DNA of 64,000 nucleotides from Prevotella lacticifex. GTDB taxonomy: Bacteria > Bacteroidota > Bacteroidia > Bacteroidales > Bacteroidaceae. Where the stretch lies: positions 832,564 to 896,563 of the forward strand of contig NZ_BPTV01000002.1 of the NCBI RefSeq assembly GCF_019973375.1, read 5' to 3'. Of the stretch, positions 25,776 through 34,261 are shown piece by piece. The translations under genes were made by a program, and so were the position numbers. Within the stretch, counting starts at the first letter, position 1. The number at the start of each line of letters is the position of its first letter. The notes under the pieces were generated by a model that was not told the DNA's origin, ran no database searches, and was given only the letters and a program-made list of their open reading frames with translations.

Positions 25776-26016
25776 TCATTTGCCTATTCGAGGCAAGTGG
25801 ATTACGTTAGCAACTTATTGGTTAACAATGTGTTGCATACATCCACCGTAGGGGCGGGGTTTATCCCCGTCCTACCAGCTGCGGACGAGAATTAGGGTTG
25901 ATGCCCCACAGCTGCGAGGATGGGGATAACCCCCACCCCTACTGGCAGAGTGCCGCAAATATCTTAATATCAGCGGTTTGCATTGGATATTGGACGGAAT
26001 AGAGACCGCAAAAAAT

Positions 26017-26090
26017 GCAGAGATTCGGTCTGACGACCGACCGGACGGCCATAAAGACCGCCCCTGCAGAGGGGTCGTTCTGGTAATGCG
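26017..26090 (-). repeat. Dispersed family B repeat
   Basis: Reverse copy of the module: GCAGAGATTCGGTCTGACGA at one end, GACCGCCCCTGCAGAGGGGT at the other. Confidence 0.75.
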
Positions 26091-26247
26091 CTGATAGCGA
26101 ATGTATTGCAGACATACACGGTGGGGGCTGGTTTTCCCCACACTTATTGCCACGTCGGTGATTTTCCTCTCGCAAAGGCGCGGAGACAGCAAATGCAGCG
26201 CTTATATTTGGCATTAGAAAATCATTGAGAAATCATGGCTAATGAAT

Positions 26248-27375
26248 TCATTTGATGATCGTTTTCTTTATCCAGAGTTTGAAAATGGGATCGCTGATGA
26301 AAATCTTGTCGCTGTCGGTATCGATGAACTCTTTTGTTAGGAGCGACTTTTTTATTCCCTGCACGTTTGCCGATGATACCAGTCCATACTTCTGAATGAC
26401 GTTCTTTGTCGTCAGTCCGGTGTCGACACCGTCGGCCAAAGCCACGAGGAATCTCAGCTGCAGTTCTGTCAGTGCCTCAATGTCGCGCTGAAAGAACACC
26501 TTGTTCTGTTCCAGTAAGTCATTGACGGCCTCGTCGATCATCTCGTCCTTTACGTTGGTTTCGGCTTTGTACCATATAATCCATGCCATCTGCTGGACGT
26601 AGGAAGATAGATTGTCCGTGATCCCGCATATCCGCTCAGCCTGCTCCGTGGTGATTGTTTTGCCTGTAGCGGCGAATTGTCGTGTGATGAATGGCACCCA
26701 TTCGGTAGTCGGTATTTTCTTCAGAAACATTATATCGCCGAATTTATAGAGAGGTTTGGAGGAGTCGCTGAACATGCTTTCCATCATGTGCATCTTGCTG
26801 CCGAACAGGCAGTAAGTGGTATTCTGCTGGTGCTGCCATACGGATCGCACTTTCCTTTGGAAATTCACCGGATCGCCGAAGAGGTCAATCTGCTGGAACT
26901 CATCAAAGCATACGACGACGCGGATGCCTTTCCTCTCGGCGATCTTCTCGGGGAGTTGCAGAATCTCGATGTCCGTGTCATCTTTGGGATTCCATTCGAA
27001 TGACACCGAAAAGTCGTTCAGAGGGTCGGTGCCAAATGAGAATTTAGGAGTTATATTCGACAGAAACCTCTTGCCGTTCTCTATCCATTCATCGAGTTTT
27101 GAGGATGTCTGCTTGATAACCTCATTGGCCAACAGGTGATAGAAAGCCTCTTCCGACTTACAATAGAACATGTCGACAAGTACGAACTTGACATCATCGC
27201 GCTTGTTGCCGGCAATCACCTTCTTCACGAGTGAGGTCTTGCCCCATCGGCGTGGGGATATGAGGATGGTGTTGATGCCATGGGTTAGATTGGCCTCAAG
27301 TCGCCTTGTCTCTTCTTTGCGGTCGGTGAAGTAATTGCCCGTCACCGACTTACCGAATACAAAAGGATTTTTCAT
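26248..27375 (-). CDS. AAA family ATPase (archaeal-ATPase-like)
   Basis: The 375-residue protein begins at ATG 27375 (MKNPFVFGKSVTGNYFTDRK). The upstream ATG at 27435 would overlap the promoter at 27406-27436 and add non-conserved residues. Walker A is in ISPRRWGKTSLVKKV (near residue 43), Walker B in IRVVVCFDEFQQID, and sensor-like GSKMHMM comes after. A winged-helix C-terminus (ALADGVDTGLTTKNVIQKY to the end) follows. This is the conserved FxxGxxVxGxxFxxRxxE type of ATPase common in Bacteroidetes, of unknown function. It lacks the DUF4143 nuclease-like domain of the ATPase at 17967. It stands alone between repeat regions. Confidence 0.88.
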   Translation of the reverse strand: MKNPFVFGKSVTGNYFTDRKEETRRLEANLTHGINTILISPRRWGKTSLVKKVIAGNKRDDVKFVLVDMFYCKSEEAFYHLLANEVIKQTSSKLDEWIENGKRFLSNITPKFSFGTDPLNDFSVSFEWNPKDDTDIEILQLPEKIAERKGIRVVVCFDEFQQIDLFGDPVNFQRKVRSVWQHQQNTTYCLFGSKMHMMESMFSDSSKPLYKFGDIMFLKKIPTTEWVPFITRQFAATGKTITTEQAERICGITDNLSSYVQQMAWIIWYKAETNVKDEMIDEAVNDLLEQNKVFFQRDIEALTELQLRFLVALADGVDTGLTTKNVIQKYGLVSSANVQGIKKSLLTKEFIDTDSDKIFISDPIFKLWIKKTIIK

Positions 27376-27405
27376 ATTTCGATTGTTTTGTTCCGATATC
27401 CTCGA

Positions 27406-27436
27406 CAAAGGTAATAAAAATATTTTTAGTAACAAT
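27406..27436 (-). promoter_or_regulatory. Promoter of the ATPase gene
   Basis: Minus-strand TACCTTTG (27406-27413) and TTG (27433-27435) with about 19 bases between. This places the transcript start between the two alternative ATGs and supports 27375. Confidence 0.6.
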
Positions 27437-27510
27437 GTTTTTACTAAAATGTTTTTTAGTCAATGCGTGTAAAAGAGGGATATCTCCCGGTGGGGTGGTC
27501 CGTAAGAAGA

Positions 27511-27600
27511 GGATGCAGAGATTCGGCCTGACGACCGACCGGACGGCCCCTAACCCTACCTGTCCGCCCCTGCCAATGGTTCACTTCGAAAATCCGCTGA
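27511..27600 (-). repeat. Dispersed family B repeat
   Basis: GCAGAGATTCGGCCTGACGA then CCGACCGGACGGCCCCTAAC; reverse orientation. Confidence 0.7.
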
Positions 27601-27739
27601 TAATTAATGTGTTGCACGCATCCGCGAAGAGGTGGGGGTTATCCCCATCCTACTGCCACGCATGTGATTTCCTCTCGCAAAGCCGCAAAGAACGCTAAGC
27701 CAGGAAGTGGCATATTGTTCCGACAAAAACCGGAAAAAA

Positions 27740-27865
27740 CCTTGCCGTGATGCAATGGCTTCGCCCTATGTTTCTTCCCTGCGCCGATTTGCTTCGAAGC
27801 AAGCTTCGGCAAGTCGGCACAGGGAAGAAATAGCCTTCGTTCCTCAGGCTTGCATCACGGCAAGG
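27740..27865. repeat. 126-nt hairpin element, copy 2
   Basis: Arms CCTTGCCGTGATGCAA (27740-27755) and TTGCATCACGGCAAGG (27850-27865); the centre TTGCTTCGAAGCAAGC is again self-complementary. Confidence 0.85.
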
Positions 27866-28110
27866 AAAACCGGAAAAACCGCTGACGCCGCATGGATTGC
27901 TGCACCTTCATAAAATCTACTTGCATCACACAGTCACCTCATGCAGAACGATATATGCAACACGCTGATAATTAACACGTTGCTGCGTTCGTCCAAGTAG
28001 GGGTGGGGTTTATCCCCATCCTACTGCCACGTGGGTGATTCCCTCTCGCCAAGCCTCTAAGAACGCTAAGCCAGGAAATGGAATCTCTTTCCGACAAAAA
28101 CCAGGAAAAC

Positions 28111-28236
28111 CCTTGCTGTGATGCAATGGCTTCGCCCTATGTTTCTTCCCTGCGCCGACTTGCTTCGAAGCAAGCTTCGGCCCGCCGGCACCAGAAAGAA
28201 ACAGCCTTCGTTCCTCAGGCTTGCATCACGGCAAGG
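28111..28236. repeat. 126-nt hairpin element, copy 3
   Basis: Arms CCTTGCTGTGATGCAA (28111-28126) and TTGCATCACGGCAAGG (28221-28236), giving one G-T pair; same central palindrome. Confidence 0.85.
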
Positions 28237-28579
28237 AAAACCGGAAAAACAGCTGACGCCGCGATTTTTACTCAGCCAACGCAAAGCCCCGACGGCTTGA
28301 AATTGGTGAAGTGCTCTCCATCCCTGTAGATCGCGATTTTTACTCAGCCAACGCAAAGCCCCGTCGGGGCTGTCAGCGGCTATGTATAATTCTTTCGTGG
28401 CAATATGATGAGGCCACAATCAACACCTACTGGATTGGCGTTCCAGCCTGTGCCCAATTGAGCTGCACAGCGCGGTTGCAAGGTGCGGATAGGCAGGGTT
28501 AAGGGCCGTCCAAAAACAAAAATATCAGACCGAATAAGAAACGTATTAATTTGCCTTTTTGAGGCAAACGGACTGAGTA

Positions 28580-28615
28580 AAAACCGCGGCGTCAGCGGTT
28601 TTCCCGGTTTTTGTC
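28580..28615. repeat. Flanks of the hairpin element without the core
   Basis: GCGGCGTCAGC is followed directly by GGTTTTCCCGGTTTTTGTC. In the complete copies these two ends are the outer flanks on either side of the 126-nt hairpin. Confidence 0.6.
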
Positions 28616-28821
28616 AGAAAAAGATGCCATTTCCTGATAAGGGCGATTTCACAGAGTTGCTGATTGATGTATTTTTGTCGGAACAAAATGCCATTTCCTG
28701 ACTTTGCGGGCTTTGCGGCTTTGCGAGAGGAAATCACCTGCGTGGCAGTAGGGTGGGGATAAACCCCATCCCACTTTCTTATTTGAATTCTGACTTTTTA
28801 CTCTTATTTTTGCGCAATCAC

Positions 28822-28852
28822 TTGCAATCGGCTTAATAATGTATTATCTTTG
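28822..28852 (+). promoter_or_regulatory. Promoter of the rhamnogalacturonan operon
   Basis: TTG (28822-28824) and TATCTTTG (28845-28852) with 20 bases between. The first PL11 gene starts 48 bases later. Confidence 0.65.
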
Positions 28853-28899
28853 CAAGCAGAAATATCAATCCTACTCAAACCAATTTACTAAGTACTAAG

Positions 28900-31800
28900 A
28901 TGAAGCATAAGATTTTCCTGGCGGCGGCAATGTCGTTGATAATGTCGGCACCAGCATCGGCTCAGAGGTTTATGGACAAGCTCGACAGAGGACTCGTCGC
29001 CGTGAAAACGACCGACGGCGTCTACTGCTCGTGGCGTATTCTCGGAGAGGAATACTATGGAGTGAAATACAATCTGTACCGCGACGGCGTGAAGGTCAAC
29101 AGCACACCGCTGACGGTCAGCAACTATACCGACGCTGCCGGCACGGCCTCCAGCACCTATACGGTGAGGGCTGTCGTCAACGGCTTGGAGCAGACGGCTA
29201 CGGGCACGGCCACAAAGGTGCTCAGCACTAACGGCAACGGATTCGGATACCTCGAGATTCCGCGTCCAAAGCGCTACTCGGTGAAGGACGGCACCGACAT
29301 CACCGATACCTTTGAGCCCAACGACGCCACCGTGGCTGATGTCGACGGCGACGGACAGATGGAACTCATTGTGAAACAGTGGAGTAAGCCCAACAGTGCC
29401 AACTATGCCGGTCCCGACTACGACCGCATAGAGGTCTTCAAGCTCGACGGCACACTGCTGTGGTGGATAGACTGCGGTCCGAACCTCTGGGACTTCCAGC
29501 ACAACGAGACGAATATCGCCGCCTACGACTGGGACGAGGACGGCAAGGCCGAGTGCATCATGCGCGCTGCCGACGGAACGACGATTCACGCTGCCGACGG
29601 CAAGACCTATGTCATCGGCGACCCTACGAAGAGCTACCGCTCCAACCTCGGCTCCGGCGGCTCCGGCGAGCAGTTCGTACACGAGGGTGCCGAATTCCTG
29701 CTGTATATGAACGGCGCAACGGGCGTACCTTATAATATAGGTCCGGCCGAGCACCCCACCTACATGGATTATCCGCTGAAACGCCTCGAGGACGGCGAGA
29801 CCGACCTCAACGCGGCTTGGGGCGACAGCTACGGCCACCGTTCATCGAAGAATTTCTTCGGTGCACCGTATTTCGACGGCCGCAACCCGAGCATCTTCCT
29901 CGCACGCGGTATCTACACCCGACATAAGATGATTGCCCTCGATGTCGACAAGGCCACTCATAAGCTCAACACGCGGTGGAGATGGAATTGCAACACACCG
30001 GGAAGTATCTGGTACGGAGAGGGTTACCACAACTATGCCGTTGCCGATGTCGACTGGGACGGCCGCGACGAGATAGTCTTCGGATCGATGGTCATCGACG
30101 ATAACGGTCACGGACTGTCGTCGACGGGCCTCGGCCACGGCGATGCCGAGCATGTGGGCGACTACAACCCCTATGTCCACGGTGAGGAAATCTTCGCCTG
30201 CAACGAGACGCAGCCATCCAACAACTACCGCGATGCCACAACATCGAAGATTTACTACCGTCTGGCCGGTGGTGGCGACGACGGCCGTTCGATGATGGGC
30301 AATTTCACGAACAAATATCCCGGAGCCATCGGCACATCGGGCCACGACACGCCTATCAGCGCGGTCACGAGCCAGCATGTCACGGCCCCAACGCCGAGTC
30401 TGAACTTCCGCATCTACTGGGACGGCGACCTCCTCGACGAGGGTCTCAACGGCCAGGACCTGCGCAACTCCGTGTTCATCATCCGCAACTACGACCAGAA
30501 CAAGCAGTGGTCGCTGTCGGGATCGCTGACAAACAACGACACCAAGGCCACACCATGCTTCCAGGGCGACATCTTCGGCGACTGGCGTGAAGAGGTCGTG
30601 GCGCGTACCGCCGACGGCAATATCCGCATCTACACCTCAACGATACCTACCCAGTACCGCATTCCTACCCTGCTCTCCGACAAGCAGTACCGCAACGCGA
30701 TGGTATGGCAGATGAACGGCTACAACCAGCCGCCGGCAGTGAGCTACTTCCTCGGCGAGCTTGAGGGCATCACCCAGGCACCACCAGCCGAGACAAACAA
30801 CGGCCGCGAGGAGATCAGCAACGGTGCCACCATCGGCAAGGGCTACGACGGCAAGCAGATTCTCATGGCCGAAACCGGCAATATGACCGTCAGCGTGGCC
30901 GACGGTGCAGCACCGGAGGTGTTCTTCGACAATGCTCCTACATGGGTACAGGGCCACGACGACAACGATAATATCACCACAACGACATACACCCACACCC
31001 TCACCGGCGGTGCTTTCGGCGGTGCCATGCGCCTGACAAAGCAGGGCGACGGTGTGCTCGTGCTGCCGACGGTGGAACAGAAATATTCCGGAAATACCGA
31101 TATCTGGGCCGGAACGGTGAACTTCGACGGTACGATGAGCAACAGTGCAGTATGGCTCAACCGCCTGACAACCCTCAACAGCCATAACGGTCACTTCGCC
31201 AAGGGCATCAAAGCCGACTACGGAGCTACCATCAACGTGGGCGGAACGAAGGAGAAGGGTACCCTCACCACCGACTCACTGAACCTCGGTTTCGGGTCTA
31301 TCCTCGGCTTCAAGGTTTATGCCGACGGCACATGCGACTCGCTGACGGCCAACGTGTTAAAGCTCGAGAAGAAAGTATGGCCTAACGGCAACGGCCCTGA
31401 GTATGATGCTCCGCGCATCCACGTCACCGCTGTCGACAGCATACGTCCCGGTGAGTACACTATCGGTAAGGTCGGAAAGATTGACGGCAACCTCGCCGAC
31501 GTTAAGATTTCGGGTCTCGAGGGCCATAAAGCCTCTCTGAAATACGAGGACGGACAGCTCAAGCTCGTCGTCGCCGAGATGCGCAATGCCGGCAGCGTCG
31601 AGTGGACAGGCAGCGTCGACGGCGAATGGGATCTTGCCGACAAGGAGAACTTCCGCTCGGCCGACGGCTCCGACGTCTTCGTCACCGGCGATACCGTGAC
31701 ATTCAACGACAATGCCACGAACACCAATGTGAAGATTACCGAGCCCGTACAGCCGAAGGCTATCATCTTCGACAACAATACCAAGGACTACACCCTCTCC

Positions 31801-33450
31801 GGTGCCGCTGTCACCGGCGAGTCGCAGATAACGAAGAAGGGCGACGCCGCTTTGACAATAAATAATGTCAGCGACTTCACCGGCAGCGTGAGCCTCAACG
31901 GCGGCACTACGAAGATCGCTGCCCTCGGTCTCGCTGATGGTGTCAACAACGGTCCTTTCGGCTACTACACCAACCGCGTGACGATCAACGGAGGCACACT
32001 CGCGCCGCAGGCATCGTTCACCACATCGCATCCGTTCGCCATCGGGGCCAACGGCGGCACCATCGACGTACCGGCAGGAGTGACGATGACGATGGGCAAC
32101 GCCCTCACCGGCGACGGCAACACGCTGACTAAGAACGGCGACGGACAGCTCACCATGCCGGGCACGGTGGCCTTCGACAAGCTCATCGTCAACGGCGGTA
32201 CCGTACAGGCCAGCGAGAGCGCCAATGTCCACGCCTACCCGACAACGGTGGTCCTCAACGGCGGTATCCTCCGCGATCCCGACAATTTCTACTCTTACTC
32301 GTCGAACCGCACGAACATCCAGGTGCCTGCCGACGCTACCGCAGAGTGGTATCTCGACGGCCGTTGCGACTACTACGGGTCGATTTCGGGAGCCGGCAAC
32401 CTGACCGTCTACGCACGCAGCAGCCGCAACAGATGGCACGGCAATACGACAAACTTCACCGGTGCGCTGACCATCGCTGGCAGCAAGAGCGGTTCCTACG
32501 ACCCGCAGTTCGACTTCTACGGCAATACGAACCTCAGCCGCGCGGCTGTAACCATCTCTGTGGCAGCCAACAACAACGGCAATGTCATCCAGCTCGGAAA
32601 CCTCAAGGGCAACGCCACCCTCAGCGGTAAAGGCACATGGCAGATTGGCGCCCTCGGAGATGATATCGTATTCAACGGTACCGTCAGCGGCGGAAAGATA
32701 ACAAAGGTCGGCGACGGCGTGTGGACAATGTCGAAGCAGATGACCGATGTCAGCGACAACGTACAGGTCAACGGCGGTGCGCTGAACCTCACCAACCAGT
32801 CGACATCGTCGATGTATTTCGGCAATCATGATGTCGTAGCTGCCAACGGCGGCGTAATAGCAGGAATGGGCTACGTCCACGCCGTCAACGTCAACGACGG
32901 CGGAACACTCTATCCCGGCAACTACAACCAGAGCATCAAGAACGGCACGTTCACCACGAAGAGCGGTGTGTACTGCTATCCGGGCTCTACGCTGAAGATG
33001 TTTGTGCGCCACAACAACAGCGCGGCCTTCCGCGGCACTAAGCTGAAGGTGGGAGCAACGCTCCGCGTCAACGGCGATATCGTCGTCGAGGGCTACAACA
33101 ATATGCAGGGTGTCAAGGACGGTGAGGAGTTTACCCTCTGGACGGCCGACGCCTTCGACGGAACACCGACGAATATCATCCTTCCCGAGCTGCCCGCAGG
33201 ATTCGAGTGGGACACCACCGGACTGCTCAAGGCCACGGGTGTCATCAAGGTGGTAGCCTCGACGACGGGCATCAACGCCCTGCCGGCTGCCGGCGAGTTC
33301 AGCGGTGCCGTCTACAACCTTGCCGGAGTGAAGATTTCCGACATCACCACGACACGCGCCAACGTCGAGAAAGACATCCGCAGCATCGCCGGTCCGGGTG
33401 CCTACATCGTCCGCACGGGCAAGACCGCTGCGAAGATCGTCATCAAATAA
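28900..33450 (+). CDS. PL11 rhamnogalacturonan lyase fused to autotransporter-type repeats
   Basis: The 1,516-residue protein has a signal peptide (first ~21 residues, ending SAPASAQ). An eight-bladed PL11 lyase domain follows (to about residue 620), with calcium-binding D-x-D-x-D-G loops (ATVADVDGDGQMEL, VADVDWDGRDEIVFG) and the terminal GDIFGDWREEVVAR and NGYNQPPAVSYFLGE marks. PL11 enzymes cleave the rhamnose-galacturonate backbone of rhamnogalacturonan I by beta-elimination. From about 640 to 1430 comes a beta-solenoid region with passenger-associated transport repeats: GDGVLVLPT, KKGDAALTINNV, NGDGQLTMPG and VGDGVWTMSK are spaced along it. The end (GINALPAAGEFSGAVYNLAG to VIK) resembles a type IX secretion tail. 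It is far longer than ordinary PL11 lyases. It is first in the operon. Confidence 0.92.
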   Translation: MKHKIFLAAAMSLIMSAPASAQRFMDKLDRGLVAVKTTDGVYCSWRILGEEYYGVKYNLYRDGVKVNSTPLTVSNYTDAAGTASSTYTVRAVVNGLEQTATGTATKVLSTNGNGFGYLEIPRPKRYSVKDGTDITDTFEPNDATVADVDGDGQMELIVKQWSKPNSANYAGPDYDRIEVFKLDGTLLWWIDCGPNLWDFQHNETNIAAYDWDEDGKAECIMRAADGTTIHAADGKTYVIGDPTKSYRSNLGSGGSGEQFVHEGAEFLLYMNGATGVPYNIGPAEHPTYMDYPLKRLEDGETDLNAAWGDSYGHRSSKNFFGAPYFDGRNPSIFLARGIYTRHKMIALDVDKATHKLNTRWRWNCNTPGSIWYGEGYHNYAVADVDWDGRDEIVFGSMVIDDNGHGLSSTGLGHGDAEHVGDYNPYVHGEEIFACNETQPSNNYRDATTSKIYYRLAGGGDDGRSMMGNFTNKYPGAIGTSGHDTPISAVTSQHVTAPTPSLNFRIYWDGDLLDEGLNGQDLRNSVFIIRNYDQNKQWSLSGSLTNNDTKATPCFQGDIFGDWREEVVARTADGNIRIYTSTIPTQYRIPTLLSDKQYRNAMVWQMNGYNQPPAVSYFLGELEGITQAPPAETNNGREEISNGATIGKGYDGKQILMAETGNMTVSVADGAAPEVFFDNAPTWVQGHDDNDNITTTTYTHTLTGGAFGGAMRLTKQGDGVLVLPTVEQKYSGNTDIWAGTVNFDGTMSNSAVWLNRLTTLNSHNGHFAKGIKADYGATINVGGTKEKGTLTTDSLNLGFGSILGFKVYADGTCDSLTANVLKLEKKVWPNGNGPEYDAPRIHVTAVDSIRPGEYTIGKVGKIDGNLADVKISGLEGHKASLKYEDGQLKLVVAEMRNAGSVEWTGSVDGEWDLADKENFRSADGSDVFVTGDTVTFNDNATNTNVKITEPVQPKAIIFDNNTKDYTLSGAAVTGESQITKKGDAALTINNVSDFTGSVSLNGGTTKIAALGLADGVNNGPFGYYTNRVTINGGTLAPQASFTTSHPFAIGANGGTIDVPAGVTMTMGNALTGDGNTLTKNGDGQLTMPGTVAFDKLIVNGGTVQASESANVHAYPTTVVLNGGILRDPDNFYSYSSNRTNIQVPADATAEWYLDGRCDYYGSISGAGNLTVYARSSRNRWHGNTTNFTGALTIAGSKSGSYDPQFDFYGNTNLSRAAVTISVAANNNGNVIQLGNLKGNATLSGKGTWQIGALGDDIVFNGTVSGGKITKVGDGVWTMSKQMTDVSDNVQVNGGALNLTNQSTSSMYFGNHDVVAANGGVIAGMGYVHAVNVNDGGTLYPGNYNQSIKNGTFTTKSGVYCYPGSTLKMFVRHNNSAAFRGTKLKVGATLRVNGDIVVEGYNNMQGVKDGEEFTLWTADAFDGTPTNIILPELPAGFEWDTTGLLKATGVIKVVASTTGINALPAAGEFSGAVYNLAGVKISDITTTRANVEKDIRSIAGPGAYIVRTGKTAAKIVIK

Positions 33451-33472
33451 CTGAAAACGGATAAATTAGTTA

Positions 33473-34087
33473 ATGCATAAGATAAGTTTTTTTATTTTCA
33501 AAATGATACTCCTCGCTCTTGCGGGAGTATCATTTTCTGCTTGTTCCGACGACAATACCGCCGAGGACTACCGCAATCACATGACTGACATCTTTCAGGA
33601 CCTGAAAGACAATTATACCGGTTATATCACCATGCCCGACAACAGCTCGCGCACGCTGAAGGCCACTATCGCCGACGAAACGGCCGGAGGGGTGGTCACA
33701 ACGAAGGTGAAGGTCGGCAGCTTCCCTATCGAGATGGCACTCGCCAAGCTCTATCCCACCGACTGGAACCGCCTGCAGCTCAGCGACGCAGCAGCCTATG
33801 AGGCTCCCATCGACAGCGTTGGCTACCAGATGAACTTCATGAACTTCAAGACCAATGATGAGTTCACGCCCCAGACGACGTTCGCCTTCAAGGACAGCAA
33901 GGGCAACGAGCATTCGGGATGGGCTAAAATTTCGACTACCGGACAGTTCTTCTCGCAGGTGGGGACGCTCAACTTGTCGTTCAGCGTCATCGACCTCGTC
34001 GTCGATAATGCCGACTGCACATCGGTGCTGCCGCTCACCTTCACCGTCACGATGCAGAAAGTCAAGGAGTCATCGGCATCAGAATAA
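33473..34087 (+). CDS. DUF4840-like lipoprotein
   Basis: The 204-residue protein has a signal with lipobox (LALAGVSFSACSDDN), so cysteine 24 should be lipidated. The mature part resembles DUF4840 proteins of Bacteroidales, but this is from memory of the general pattern (SVGYQMNFMNF, FKDSKGNEHSGWAKI, LPLTFTVTM) and not from alignment. The gene starts 22 bases after the PL11 fusion gene and is followed by a 174-base gap before the second PL11. Its place in a pectin operon suggests a surface or periplasmic carbohydrate-related role. No catalytic motif is visible. Confidence 0.7.
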   Translation: MHKISFFIFKMILLALAGVSFSACSDDNTAEDYRNHMTDIFQDLKDNYTGYITMPDNSSRTLKATIADETAGGVVTTKVKVGSFPIEMALAKLYPTDWNRLQLSDAAAYEAPIDSVGYQMNFMNFKTNDEFTPQTTFAFKDSKGNEHSGWAKISTTGQFFSQVGTLNLSFSVIDLVVDNADCTSVLPLTFTVTMQKVKESSASE

Positions 34088-34261
34088 ACAATAAATTATT
34101 GAAAGCCAGAGGATTATCTGCGCCCGAACAATGCGGAACCGCAGAAAACCAAGAAACTTTCGGCATCCGGACAATGCGAGAATCGCGTATAGATATAGTA
34201 TTGTCTGAGCCCGAATAAAGGAAAAATCGCAGGAAATCAGGAAGTCGCTAACATCAGAATA

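Larger units (their letters stand above)
25417..26247. other. Repeat-filled intergenic region after the toxin gene
   Basis: No gene. It contains a 54-bp tandem array (25508-25775), family A palindromes at about 25840-25895 and 25905-25945, a family B copy at 26017-26090 and a further family A copy at 26120-26160. Long open frames here come from the 54-base period, which is divisible by three. Confidence 0.8.
27437..28820. other. Repeat-filled intergenic region before the pectin operon
   Basis: No gene is supported. It holds a family B copy (27511-27600), family A palindromes near 27620-27670, 28000-28040 and 28740-28780, two copies of the ~126-nt hairpin element (27740-27865, 28111-28236), a fourth copy of its flanks lacking the core (28580-28615), and GCCCCGACGG palindromes near 28285 and 28360. 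Confidence 0.8.

Noticed and set aside
25273..25810. Frames of 100-170 residues with repeats such as HPTYRQRTCRPCKG
   Set aside because: Artefact of the 54-bp tandem repeat; all three phases stay open.
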